Positions 15,735-24,269 of a stretch of DNA of 64,000 bases are shown here, piece after piece. A model generated the notes under the pieces. That model was not told the origin of the DNA and searched no databases. It saw nothing but the letters and a program-made list of their open reading frames with translations. This DNA is from Altererythrobacter rubellus (lineage in GTDB: Bacteria > Pseudomonadota > Alphaproteobacteria > Sphingomonadales > Sphingomonadaceae): NCBI RefSeq assembly GCF_030284385.1, contig NZ_CP127221.1:434001-498000 (forward strand), written 5' to 3'. Both the position numbers and the translations under genes were made by a program. The first letter of the stretch is position 1. Each line of letters begins with the position of its first letter.

Positions 15735-16780
15735 CTAGTTGGGAACACACGCTTGTTCTGGAGGGTCAAAAGCTGCGCGAAGTGTTGTCGGTGATCGACC
15801 GCAGCGGGCGTCAGATAGCGCTCGTCGTCGATAGCAAGCGGCGTTTGATCGGCACATTGAGCGACGGCGACATTCGGCGCTGGCTGATCGGTGGCGGCAC
15901 GATCGACGATTTTGCGGGGGAGGTGTGCAATCGGTTGCCGCGCACGGCATTTGAAGGGGTCGGCCGCGCCGCACTGCGCAAGCTGCTGCACGATCATGGC
16001 GTTAATCACATGCCGGTGATCGCCGCCGACCGACGCGTTGTGGGCCTCGTCGGCCTTGAGGATCTGCTCGTCTTTCCTGAGCGCCCGGAGACGGTCGTCA
16101 TTATGGCAGGAGGGCTCGGGTCGCGGATGGGATCACTGACGCATGAGACACCGAAGCCAATGCTGCCGATCGATGGACGCCCGGTGCTCCAGATCATCCT
16201 CGAACAGTTCCGCCGTCAGGGGTTCCGCCGCTTTTTGATAGCGGTCAATTATCTCGCAGACCGTATCACCGACCATTTCGGCGACGGTCGCGGCTACGAT
16301 GTCGAGATCGAGTATCTGCGCGAGAAAAAGCGGCTCGGTACTGCGGGCGCATTGGGGCTAATCGAGCGCGCGCCCGAGCATCCCTTCATCGTCACCAATG
16401 GCGACGTGCTGATGAATGAATTTTTCTGCGACATATTAGACGAACACCGATTGCAGGCTTCTGACCTCACGGTAATGGTGCGCGATTACGAGATGCAGGT
16501 GCCCTATGGGGTCGTAGAGGAGAGAGGCGGCAACGCCGCGTCGATCGTCGAAAAGCCCGTGCATAATTTCAAGGTCAATACCGGCGTCTATTGCCTGTCG
16601 CCGGCTGTGCTGCGCCTCGTACTCAAGAACAGCTATCTCGATATGCCCGACTTGTTCAACGCTGCGGCCGCTACCGGCATGAAGGCGCGGATCCAGCGGA
16701 TCAACGGCTACTGGATCGATATCGGCCGCGTCCCTGACTATGAGCGGGCAAAGATGGAAATCGGCCGGATCGGACTATGA
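15731..16780 (+). CDS. ptmE: CBS-domain nucleotidyltransferase (PtmE-like)
   Basis: 349 residues from ATG 15731. Two N-terminal CBS motifs (about 10-120: IALVVDSKRRLIGTLSDGDI; NHMPVIAADRRVVGLVGLED) precede a sugar nucleotidyltransferase domain: VVIMAGGLGSRMGSLTHETP, KPMLPIDGRP, TNGDVLMN, VPYGVV, KPVHNFKVNTGVYCLSP, YWIDIGRVPDYERAK. In Campylobacter jejuni PtmE activates glucosamine-1-phosphate as the GDP form for legionaminic acid, so this gene suggests a GDP-linked early route here too. The longer frame from 15533 is a shadow of legH. The CBS pair may sense nucleotides. Confidence 0.88.
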   Translation: MTSWEHTLVLEGQKLREVLSVIDRSGRQIALVVDSKRRLIGTLSDGDIRRWLIGGGTIDDFAGEVCNRLPRTAFEGVGRAALRKLLHDHGVNHMPVIAADRRVVGLVGLEDLLVFPERPETVVIMAGGLGSRMGSLTHETPKPMLPIDGRPVLQIILEQFRRQGFRRFLIAVNYLADRITDHFGDGRGYDVEIEYLREKKRLGTAGALGLIERAPEHPFIVTNGDVLMNEFFCDILDEHRLQASDLTVMVRDYEMQVPYGVVEERGGNAASIVEKPVHNFKVNTGVYCLSPAVLRLVLKNSYLDMPDLFNAAAATGMKARIQRINGYWIDIGRVPDYERAKMEIGRIGL

Positions 16781-17472
16781 AAGCCCGGGTCGCCGCTCTT
16801 ATAACTGCGAGGGGGGGCTCTAAGGGCCTACCAGGGAAGAACATCAGGCTTCTCGGCGGCAAGCCGCTTCTTGCGCACAGCATCGAAGTGGCGCTCCAGA
16901 GTTCGATGGTCGATGCAGTCTATCTTTCGACTGACAGCAGAGAGATCGCTGATTTGGCTCGTGCGCATGGTTGCGAGGTACCGTTCCTGCGCGCCGCAGA
17001 ACTTGCGACCGACGAGGCGACGTCGATCGACGTTGTATGTGATGCGCTCGACCGGTTGCCGCCGTATGAGATCTGGCTACTGCTGCAGCCAACTTCGCCG
17101 TTGCGTACGGCTGAAGATTTAGACGGCGTTGTCACAATGATGGAGCGGACTGGTGCATATAGCTGCGTGTCGGTGACCGAAGCGCAGGATCATCCATGGC
17201 TGACCTTTGCAATTGGCGACGATGGAGCGATGACGCGCTTCTGTTCCGACGATCCCATACACATGGCGCGGCGGCAGGACATGCCGCGTGCTTTTGTGCT
17301 TAACGGAGCGGTCTATGGTTTCCGACCCGACTGGCTACGGCGGGGACGGGTGTTTGTTGACGCCAAATCTTTGGCTTGGGTTATGCCCGCCGAACGATCG
17401 GTTGACATTGACGATCTGTGTGATTTCGAGCGGGCTGAAGCGTTATGGCTGACAGTTCATGGGTGCGACTAA
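16777..17472 (+). CDS. legF: CMP-legionaminate synthetase (NeuA family)
   Basis: Activates legionaminic acid with CTP to the CMP donor. 231 residues of the cytidylyltransferase family: ALITARGGSKGLPGKNIRLL, GKPLLAHSIEVALQSS, LSTDSREIADLARAHG, FLRAAELATDEATSIDVV, LLQPTSPLRTAEDLDG, NGAVYGFRPDWL, DIDDLCDFERAEAL. All NeuA landmarks are present. Last gene of the overlapping Leg run; it is followed by a 174-base gap with an inverted repeat before the first amidation set. Confidence 0.92.
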   Translation: MKARVAALITARGGSKGLPGKNIRLLGGKPLLAHSIEVALQSSMVDAVYLSTDSREIADLARAHGCEVPFLRAAELATDEATSIDVVCDALDRLPPYEIWLLLQPTSPLRTAEDLDGVVTMMERTGAYSCVSVTEAQDHPWLTFAIGDDGAMTRFCSDDPIHMARRQDMPRAFVLNGAVYGFRPDWLRRGRVFVDAKSLAWVMPAERSVDIDDLCDFERAEALWLTVHGCD

Positions 17473-17476
17473 TTTA

Positions 17477-17515
17477 GGTATCGAAAAGCAAATATATCAA
17501 AATTCGATCGATACC
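17477..17515. repeat. Inverted repeat in the gap after legF
   Basis: GGTATCGA (17477-17484) and TCGATACC (17508-17515) are perfect 8-base arms around an AT-rich 23-base loop, starting 4 bases after the legF stop. There is no T-run, so it is not a standard terminator; it could be a weak stem that trims or pauses the Leg transcript, or a regulator site. The rest of the gap to 17646 shows nothing recognisable. Confidence 0.4.
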
Positions 17516-17646
17516 GCACAATATGGCAGCCTAATTGATCTACACTTCTTTCCCCCTTGACTGATCTGGAGCGTGTTTATGTTTTACGCTTCCGCCATCC
17601 ATTGGCGATTCTTCCCACTCCTTCCCGCAATTGAAAGCTAACATTA

Positions 17647-18960
17647 ATGAAACTCACGCCCAGCAGCGCCGTCGATCTTTCGCGCTACAGTCGTCCGGCT
17701 CACGAACTCGAAACCTTCTACGGTCTGCCGCGAGATGTAAGATTTTGCGTCAAATGCAACATGTCGAACCAGCAGCCGATGTCGAGCAATGAGTATGAGC
17801 ATGGCGCGCACTCGATCAAAACGACATTAAGCTTCGATGACGAAGGCGTCTGCCACGCTTGTCGCTTCAACGCGTTAAAGCAAGATGGTGAAATCAATTG
17901 GGATGAGCGCGAGCGCGAACTGATCGAACTTTGCAACCAGCACCGCAGGACAGACGGCAGCTACGACTGCATTGTCGGCGGTAGCGGCGGCAAGGACAGT
18001 GCAATGCAATCGCACCTACTGAAATACAGATACGGTATGAACCCATTAACCGTCACGTGGTCGCCGCACCTTTACACAGACATCGGGTGGAAGAATTTCC
18101 AGAACTGGCTGCACGTCGGCGGCTTCGACAATTTTCTCTACACGCCTAACGGCAAGATCCACCGGCTGCTGACGCGCAACGCGACGATCAACATGCTGCA
18201 CCCTTTCCAGCCGTTCATTCTCGGCCAGAAGACCTTCGTTGCGAAGATGGCGGTGAAGCTCAACATTCCTTTGATCTTTTACGGCGAGATGCCCGGCGAA
18301 TATGGCGAGAAAGTCTCGCACAAGACGTCGAGCTACGCCGCCGGCTCGGACGAGGTGGAAAGCGAAGGCTACAAGCTCGACTATTTCGGTGGCAAGGATG
18401 TGCGCGACGTGCTTCTGGGTGGCAAGTCGGTCGGCGAATATCTGGACGAAGGCATCCAGCTCGCAGATCTGATGAGCTATCTTCCCATGGATGCCGAAAT
18501 CCTTGTCAAGAAGAACATCGACTGGAAGTATCTCGGTTACTATAAAAAATGGGTGCCGCAGGAGGCCTATTATTATGCTGTCGAACATACTGGCTTCGAG
18601 GCGAACCCGGTTCGCACCGAGGGCACTTATTCGAAGTACAACAGCCTCGACGACAAAGTCGATGGTTTCTTCTACTTCACGCGTTGGATCAAGTTCGGCG
18701 TCGGACGCGCAATGATGGACGCGGCGCAGGAAATCCGCAACCACCACATCACCAAGGAAGAAGGCCTTGCGCTGATGTCGCGTTATGAGGGTGAATATCC
18801 GGCGCGGTTCGAACGCGAATTTCTCGACTATATCGGCATGGCGCGGGAAGAATTCCTCGCACTGTGCGATACTTTCCGCTCGCCGCACCTATGGATGGTC
18901 GAGAATGGCGAATGGATGCTGCGCCACACGCCTTGGAAAAGGGGGGGGCAGCGCGCGTGA
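17647..18960 (+). CDS. N-acetyl sugar amidotransferase, set 1 (PseA/PtmG/WbpG family)
   Basis: Converts a sugar acetamido group to an acetamidino group, using ammonia supplied by the HisH-like partner. 437 residues: N-terminal cysteine pairs (VRFCVKCNMSNQQ; GVCHACRFN) that probably bind zinc, then a PP-loop ATP pyrophosphatase motif (CIVGGSGGKDSAMQSHLLKY), then HPFQPFILGQKTFVAKMAVK and YGEMPGEYGE. It is about 58 residues longer than the set 2 enzyme. Position right after the Leg operon makes legionaminic acid (to Leg5Am7Ac) the best substrate guess, by analogy with PtmG and PseA; this is inference. It overlaps the HisF-like gene by 4 bp. Confidence 0.85.
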   Translation: MKLTPSSAVDLSRYSRPAHELETFYGLPRDVRFCVKCNMSNQQPMSSNEYEHGAHSIKTTLSFDDEGVCHACRFNALKQDGEINWDERERELIELCNQHRRTDGSYDCIVGGSGGKDSAMQSHLLKYRYGMNPLTVTWSPHLYTDIGWKNFQNWLHVGGFDNFLYTPNGKIHRLLTRNATINMLHPFQPFILGQKTFVAKMAVKLNIPLIFYGEMPGEYGEKVSHKTSSYAAGSDEVESEGYKLDYFGGKDVRDVLLGGKSVGEYLDEGIQLADLMSYLPMDAEILVKKNIDWKYLGYYKKWVPQEAYYYAVEHTGFEANPVRTEGTYSKYNSLDDKVDGFFYFTRWIKFGVGRAMMDAAQEIRNHHITKEEGLALMSRYEGEYPARFEREFLDYIGMAREEFLALCDTFRSPHLWMVENGEWMLRHTPWKRGGQRA

Positions 18961-19715
18961 GCAACGTCCGCATTATCCCGCGGCTTGACATCAAGGGCCC
19001 CAACCTGATTAAGGGCATTCACCTTGAAGGGCTCCGCGTGATCGGCGATCCGCGCGAATATTCGCAGAAATATTACGCCGAAGGCGCGGACGAACTCCTC
19101 TATGTCGACATTGTAGCGAGCCTCTACGGCCGCAACAGCCTGCATGATATGGTCACTCGCGTTGCGGAGGATGTGTTTGTCCCGCTTACCGTCGCGGGCG
19201 GCATCCGTTCGGTCGACGACGTGCGGCAGATGTTGCGGTCGGGCGCCGACAAAGTCGCGATCAACACCGCAGCGACACACCGCCCTGAATTGCTTCGAGA
19301 GGCGGCCCAAGTTTTCGGCTCGCAATGTATCGTACTGTCGATCGAAGCGAAGCGGGTCGCTCCGGGCAAGTGGGAGGCCTATACCGACAATGGTCGCGAA
19401 AAGACGGGCCGCGATGTCGTCGACTGGGCGAGGCAGGCGGTCGAGCTCGGCGTCGGCGAAATCCTGCTGACCTCGGTCGACCGGGAGGGAACGCGCGCCG
19501 GCTTCGATCTCGATCTGGTTAACGCGGTGGCGTCATCCGTACCCATGACTCCGCTCATCGCCAGCGGCGGCATGGGCAAGCTCGAGGAAATGTCCCAAGT
19601 CGTCAATGGCGGCGCTTCGGCCATCGCCATCGCCGATATGCTTCATTACGGCCGTCAGACGCTCGGCACGGTCAAGGCGTCCGCACGGGACCAGGGACTA
19701 GAAGTACGGATATGA
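18957..19715 (+). CDS. HisF-like subunit of sugar amidation, set 1
   Basis: 252-residue beta/alpha barrel related to imidazole-glycerol-phosphate synthase cyclase. GTG 18957 overlaps the amidotransferase stop (GTGA) and gives the HisF-like N-terminus SNVRIIPRLDIKGPNLIKGI; the ATG at 18864 lies inside the previous gene and is rejected. Also seen: LRVIGDPREYSQKYYAEGAD, VPLTVAGGIRSVDDVRQMLR, GADKVAINTAA, TSVDREGTRAGFDLDLV, PLIASGGMG. The first catalytic Asp of HisF is kept (RLDI). It probably serves as scaffold and ammonia channel for HisH in sugar amidation rather than in histidine synthesis. Confidence 0.85.
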   Translation: MSNVRIIPRLDIKGPNLIKGIHLEGLRVIGDPREYSQKYYAEGADELLYVDIVASLYGRNSLHDMVTRVAEDVFVPLTVAGGIRSVDDVRQMLRSGADKVAINTAATHRPELLREAAQVFGSQCIVLSIEAKRVAPGKWEAYTDNGREKTGRDVVDWARQAVELGVGEILLTSVDREGTRAGFDLDLVNAVASSVPMTPLIASGGMGKLEEMSQVVNGGASAIAIADMLHYGRQTLGTVKASARDQGLEVRI

Positions 19716-20356
19716 TGACGAAGTCGGTTGCGATCGTGGACTATGGCGCCGGCAATTTGCTGAGCGTGCGCCGCGCATTCGAAAAGGTAGGCGCCACCGT
19801 CGCGCTGGCCTCGCGATTTGGCGATATTATGGATGCCGACTATCTGGTTCTGCCCGGCGTTGGAGCGTTCCGTGACGGCATGGCCGGCCTACGACAAAAC
19901 GGCCTCGACGAAGCAGTCCTGCGTTTCGCGGATGCCGGCAAACCGCTGCTCGGCATCTGCCTCGGCATGCAGATGCTGGCAAGCGAGAGCGAGGAATTCG
20001 GCAGCCACAATGGCCTCGACCTGATCCCCGGCAAGGTCCGCGCTATCCCCGCGGCCGGACGAGATGGACCGCTGCACAAGATACCCTTCATCGGCTGGGC
20101 TCGCCTCAATGCGTCGTATCCCGGTGCGTTCGAAGGCTCGCCGCTTGCTGGCCTTGGCGAGGATAGTTTCGTATATCTTGTCCACAGTTTCCATGTCGAA
20201 CCCGAAGATGCAAGAAACGCAAGCGCAACCTATGATTATGACGGGATTAAGGTGACGGCCGCCATCCAGAAAGCCAATATCTTTGGGTGTCAGTTTCACC
20301 CGGAAAAGAGCGGGCCGGTGGGGCTGCACATCCTCCGGTCTTTCCTGGAAAGCTGA
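19712..20356 (+). CDS. HisH-like glutamine amidotransferase, set 1
   Basis: Class I glutaminase of 214 residues that frees ammonia from glutamine for the neighbouring amidotransferase. Catalytic triad residues are visible: Cys in LLGICLGMQML, and His and Glu in GCQFHPEKSGPVG. The N-terminus VAIVDYGAGNLLSVRRAFEK and LPGVGAFRDGM match HisH. ATG 19712 overlaps the HisF-like stop. Together with the two preceding genes it forms a complete amidation set; the order here is amidotransferase, HisF, HisH, whereas set 2 is amidotransferase, HisH, HisF. Confidence 0.87.
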   Translation: MMTKSVAIVDYGAGNLLSVRRAFEKVGATVALASRFGDIMDADYLVLPGVGAFRDGMAGLRQNGLDEAVLRFADAGKPLLGICLGMQMLASESEEFGSHNGLDLIPGKVRAIPAAGRDGPLHKIPFIGWARLNASYPGAFEGSPLAGLGEDSFVYLVHSFHVEPEDARNASATYDYDGIKVTAAIQKANIFGCQFHPEKSGPVGLHILRSFLES

Positions 20357-20390
20357 CAACGATGCCCCGCATCGACCGCCGGGTTGCCGT

Positions 20391-21659
20391 ATGGGATTAA
20401 ACAAATTCCTCGGTCAGGGCACCATCTATCTTTTCGGGTCCATGCTGAGCGCCGCGGTGCCATTTCTGCTGCTGCCCTTTCTCGCGCGCTGGTTGGGGCC
20501 CGCCGATTTCGGTGTCGTCGGCAATTTTGTCTCGCTCGTTGGGGTGTTGGGCGCCGCGATCGGCCTCAGTACGCACGGCTACATCCCCGTCGCCTATTAT
20601 CGCGACGGGCCACAGAGTCTGGGGCAGGTCGTTGGCGGCGTCACTGGCATAAGCTTGATGGGGCTTGGGGGCGCGCTGTTCCTCGTCACGCTGTTCGGCG
20701 GGCCGATCGAGGCATTCAGCCTCATTCCCGCCGAATGGCTGTGGCTCGTTGCACTCGCGGCGGCCGGGCAGTTCCTGATCGCGGCCGCGCTTGCGGTATT
20801 CCAGACGCTGCAAAGGCCTTGGGCCTATATCACGCTGCAAATCAGCTATGCCGCGCTGCTCAGCGCGTTATCGGTGGCCCTGATCCTGTTCACCAAGTTC
20901 GGCTGGGAAGGGCGCGCGATGGGACAGGTTATCGCGGTTTCGCTCGTCGTCGCTGTCGCCTTTCTTTACCTCAGCGTCCGTATTCCGATCGATTGGCGCC
21001 CGTCCTACTGGCCGCTGCGTAAGCTGCTGCGTTTCGGCGCCCCGCTGCTGCCGCACGCAATGGCCGCGATCGCGATGGCGAGCATGGACCGCTTCATACT
21101 GACCTCAGTCGAGGGGGCGCGGCAACTCGGTTTCTATGTCGCGGCGGCTCAGATCGCATCCCTGGTCATTATGGCCGCGACCGCGGGCAACCAGGCATGG
21201 CTGCCTTGGCTCTATGGCAGACTGGCGGCGAACAGCGACACAGCCGACCGCGAGTTGGTGCGCATGACCTATCTCGTATTTGCCTGTCTGCTCGCTACCG
21301 CGCTGGGGCTGATCCTGATCACGCCCTGGCTGATGCCGTTCGTCGCGGGGTCGCAGTTTGTCGGCGCAGTGCCGCTGCTACGCTTACTCGCGCTCGCGAC
21401 TGCAATGAACGCAGCCTATCTCTTCGTCGCGGCGCACCTTTTCTACCATGAGCGGACTGGTCTGCTGTCGGTTGTATCGCTGACGGCGGCAGTCTTTCAA
21501 TTCGCCGTCACCTATGTGCTAGGCAAATGCCTCGGGGTAGAAGGCGTCGCTGGGGGAACAGCAATCGGAGCACTCTTTTATTGGTTGCTGACTTGGACGG
21601 TTGCGGCAAGGCAGCGTCCTTTACCGTGGTTCCGGGCGCTCCGCTCTTTTCGACATTAA
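20391..21659 (+). CDS. wzx: Oligosaccharide flippase (Wzx family)
   Basis: 422 residues with about 12 membrane helices spread over the whole length, starting GLNKFLGQGTIYLFGSMLSA, with the N-terminal LARWLGPADFGVVGNFVSLV typical of polysaccharide-specific MOP-type transporters. It should carry the finished lipid-linked repeat unit across the inner membrane. ATG 20391 is chosen because the membrane domain begins at once; the frame open from 20283 overlaps the HisH gene. It is the only flippase candidate in the window. Confidence 0.87.
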   Translation: MGLNKFLGQGTIYLFGSMLSAAVPFLLLPFLARWLGPADFGVVGNFVSLVGVLGAAIGLSTHGYIPVAYYRDGPQSLGQVVGGVTGISLMGLGGALFLVTLFGGPIEAFSLIPAEWLWLVALAAAGQFLIAAALAVFQTLQRPWAYITLQISYAALLSALSVALILFTKFGWEGRAMGQVIAVSLVVAVAFLYLSVRIPIDWRPSYWPLRKLLRFGAPLLPHAMAAIAMASMDRFILTSVEGARQLGFYVAAAQIASLVIMAATAGNQAWLPWLYGRLAANSDTADRELVRMTYLVFACLLATALGLILITPWLMPFVAGSQFVGAVPLLRLLALATAMNAAYLFVAAHLFYHERTGLLSVVSLTAAVFQFAVTYVLGKCLGVEGVAGGTAIGALFYWLLTWTVAARQRPLPWFRALRSFRH

Positions 21660-21783
21660 CCTTTGTAGACAGGCCATATGGGCAACATCCCATCCGAAAA
21701 ACAGGAGCTTCAATGCCTTTACGCCAAATCTCATCGCCGAGCCAATGATGCCTAAAGCGGAAAAATCTACGGTCCAGGCTCGT
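21660..21783. other. Gap between wzx and IS relic
   Basis: Contains a 25-codon open frame (ATG 21678) that ends at the edge of the IS relic and could be the 5' stub of an interrupted gene; no family is recognisable. Nothing else is seen. Confidence 0.3.
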
Positions 21784-22300
21784 TCAGAGCCAGAATGCGA
21801 CGGCGGCGGCGAGGCTTACGGCTGATAGGAAGTTTCTGGCGAGTTTGTCGTATCGTGTTGCGACACGGCGGAAGTCCTTGAGGCGGCAGAACATGGTCTC
21901 CACGCGCCAGCGGTCCTTGTAGCGGCGTTCGTCATACTGAACCGGGCGCTTGCGGTCGTTCGGCCCCCGGCGAGCTCCTAATGGCATTGGCCCGCGCCCA
22001 CCTTTCGCGCCACCGGCAAAACGGGGGGCCTCGACGTAGCTGCTGTCGATCTGCCCGGTTTCGGCAAGCCAGCCTTCCTCGGTCAGAGCCACAAGGATAC
22101 CAGTCCAGATGCCCCGTCGGCTCCAACGGTTCCAGCCATTATAGACCGTCTTCGAAGGACCGTATTCCGAGGGGCAATCGGCCCAGCGGCCACCGCACTT
22201 GAGCATGTGAATGATGCCAGAGATCACCCGCTGGTCATCAACCCGTCGCGCTCCAGGCTGGTTCTTCGGCAAGTGCGGCTCGATCGCAGCCGGCGCAAGC
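21784..22300 (-). pseudogene. IS5-family transposase, internally deleted
   Basis: The frame keeps the N-terminal part (IEPHLPKNQPGARRVDDQRV, CGGRWADCPSEYGPSKTVYN, WNRWSRRGIWTGILVALTEE, GQIDSSYVEAPRFAGGAKGG) and the C-terminal part (YDERRYKDRWRVETMFCRLK, DFRRVATRYDKLA) of an IS5-type transposase. The middle is gone: the next residues after GGAKGGRG jump to the NDRKRPVQYDE part, removing roughly 70 residues with the central DDE aspartate. It cannot be active. GC-rich imperfect repeats near 21775 (GGCTCGTTCAGAGCC) and 22317 (GGCTCCTGAGCC) may be remains of the ends. The upstream extension to 22407 has no transposase similarity. Confidence 0.8.
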
Positions 22301-22406
22301 GATTTAAGGGCTCCTGAGCCTAGCGGTGCCGTATCAATACTCTCATGAAAAAATGCTGAGCCGCTGAGCGAGCGGCTGAGCAGCACTTCGCAAGGACCAA
22401 TGGGCA

Positions 22407-23942
22407 ATGAATGCTTCCGATCGACCGCTGTCGTCTGATCTTATGAGCGCACTCGCCGCTATCGAGTCCGAGTTTCCAGTCCTCGAATGGTCCTGCGAGG
22501 GGATCGCGATATGGCCGTTACTGCGAGTACGGTGGGCGTTTTCAGAATGGGCAAGGCATTACACGGCACCGCTGGGCGCAACCAATATGAACCCAGCGCT
22601 AAAACTGCTCCGAACTGTCGTGCTCGGACCAATTGAAGCGGCGAGGGCAAACAGCAAAGACCTAAAATGGACTGGGTCCGCCTCGGATAGGCGGGATATA
22701 TTATTCCTTTCAAGTGGCGTTTCATTTACGAAAATCGATACAAGTTGGGTGGAGCGCTTTTGCGACCCCATGATCTCGAACGCAAGAGATTTGGGTTTAA
22801 CAAGCGCTATGCTTACTCCCGGTAACTTGTATCATCGACCACGCTATTCACCATCTTATTTCATCCAGCCTGCACTCGACCGCGCCAATTTATTTGGCGG
22901 AGTACGGTCAATATTTCGCTCTGTTCGTGCCCATTTACCTCAGCATTCGGAGGTCCTTAGGTGCTTGGAGGAACGAGGCTTAGGCACCGCTAGTATGAGC
23001 ATAAGGAAGATACATTCTGATACCCAACGCTTGAAATCTTTGTGTGTGTATTACGAGCGGCACGTGCATCGGATCAGGCCTCGCATCGCAGTTATGGTCA
23101 GTTATTATGGGTTGGAAGGGATGGCTTTCGTTCTTGCTTGTCGAAAAAACGCTGTGCCGGTTATTGAAGTCCAGCACGGCGTTCAAGGCGAGATGCACCC
23201 TGCATATGCTGCCTGGCCCAGCCCACAAGACGGAAACGCTCATATGCTGTTGCCCGATTTTTTTTGGGTTTGGTCCGAATGGGAAGCCTCTGTCATTGGA
23301 CGATGGGCAAGTGGAACATCTCACCACACAATCATTGGCGGCAATCCATGGAATGAAATTTGGAGCGATGGATCACGTTGGGGCGGTGTTGGCGAGGCGC
23401 TTTTGTCGGCTCGCACACTAAAGGACCGCTCCAAGGGTAAGCCGATCGTGCTTGTGACGCTGCAGTATGGGTTCGCACCTGAGCAACAGCTGCTACCCTT
23501 GGCCCAACTCATGCGGCTCGCTTCTAGTGAGATGGCATTTTGGGTTCGATTGCATCCCAGCATGCATATGCGGCGAGCAGAGATCCGCGAATTGCTGGCA
23601 TCGTCAGGCGAGTTCGAATTAGACTACGCAACAGACATCCCGCTACCTGCGCTACTACAATACGCAGATGTACATCTGACACACAGTTCAAGCTCAGTAA
23701 TAGAAGCTGCGCAAGCTGGTGTTCCATCGGTCCTGACAGCAACTTACGGAGCAGAAATATTTTATCCACTCCTCGAGTCCGGTGTGGCACGGCTGGAGAC
23801 TGGGAATGCACAAGCCGTTGCTTCAGCACTGATAAATATGGCTGCTCAAAGGCATTCTCGGCGAAGTAACGTGTATGGTTCAAACGAACAATTAAAAAAA
23901 TGTTTTCAATTTATTTATAGTACAAATCAATCAAATAATTGA
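22407..23942 (+). CDS. Glycosyltransferase-like protein, candidate legionaminyl transferase
   Basis: 511 residues, no firm family. The C-terminal half looks like a GT-B sugar transferase: AVPVIEVQHGVQGEMHPAYA resembles the His-Gly region of capsule and sialyl-type transferases, FWVRLHPSMHMRRAE follows, and YADVHLTHSSSSVIEAAQAG with VPSVLT is the donor-site Ser/Glu pattern seen in CMP-sugar and CDP-polyol transferases. The N-terminal half is unrecognised. It lies downstream of the Leg genes and no other gene in the cassette fits transfer from CMP-Leg, so that role is a reasonable guess. Base composition drifts towards AT near its 3' end. The start at 22407 has AAGGA about 12 bases before it. 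Confidence 0.6.
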   Translation: MNASDRPLSSDLMSALAAIESEFPVLEWSCEGIAIWPLLRVRWAFSEWARHYTAPLGATNMNPALKLLRTVVLGPIEAARANSKDLKWTGSASDRRDILFLSSGVSFTKIDTSWVERFCDPMISNARDLGLTSAMLTPGNLYHRPRYSPSYFIQPALDRANLFGGVRSIFRSVRAHLPQHSEVLRCLEERGLGTASMSIRKIHSDTQRLKSLCVYYERHVHRIRPRIAVMVSYYGLEGMAFVLACRKNAVPVIEVQHGVQGEMHPAYAAWPSPQDGNAHMLLPDFFWVWSEWEASVIGRWASGTSHHTIIGGNPWNEIWSDGSRWGGVGEALLSARTLKDRSKGKPIVLVTLQYGFAPEQQLLPLAQLMRLASSEMAFWVRLHPSMHMRRAEIRELLASSGEFELDYATDIPLPALLQYADVHLTHSSSSVIEAAQAGVPSVLTATYGAEIFYPLLESGVARLETGNAQAVASALINMAAQRHSRRSNVYGSNEQLKKCFQFIYSTNQSNN

Positions 23943-24269
23943 AAGATTTTTATAAAAATCCGATAGCATTGCCATATTTTCTATGATGTGTAGGCGCGTG
24001 CGAGGTTGTGATCTGATTGGCTTCGCACGACTGTGTCTCACGGCCGCCGTGTCGAGTGACGGTGATGATGGCGTGTCAGCGCAGCTTTTCCGATTTATCG
24101 TGTCGTTATGGGGCGCTAATTGCAGCGGGCGATCCGTTGGAGTGGCTTGTTGGCTGTGGCGGTTTCCGAGGCGGTCTGCGGCCTGATGGTGTCAGTGTCG
24201 CGGCGAAGCGATAGCGGCAAGAGGAATCGGCCACCATTCGCCTCAGTGATGATTTTCAGGTTCAGGGGC
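23943..24269. other. Decayed sequence without a gene
   Basis: Starts AT-rich, then turns GC-rich, with short open frames in all phases that show no family features. It is probably the eroded 5' part of the IS5 relic that follows, because the recognisable transposase frame begins at about 24270 without its N-terminal domain. Confidence 0.5.

Noticed and set aside
18046-18888. 280-codon open frame antisense to the set 1 amidotransferase
   Set aside because: It lies entirely opposite a gene with clear motifs, has no family features, and such antisense frames are common in GC-rich coding DNA.
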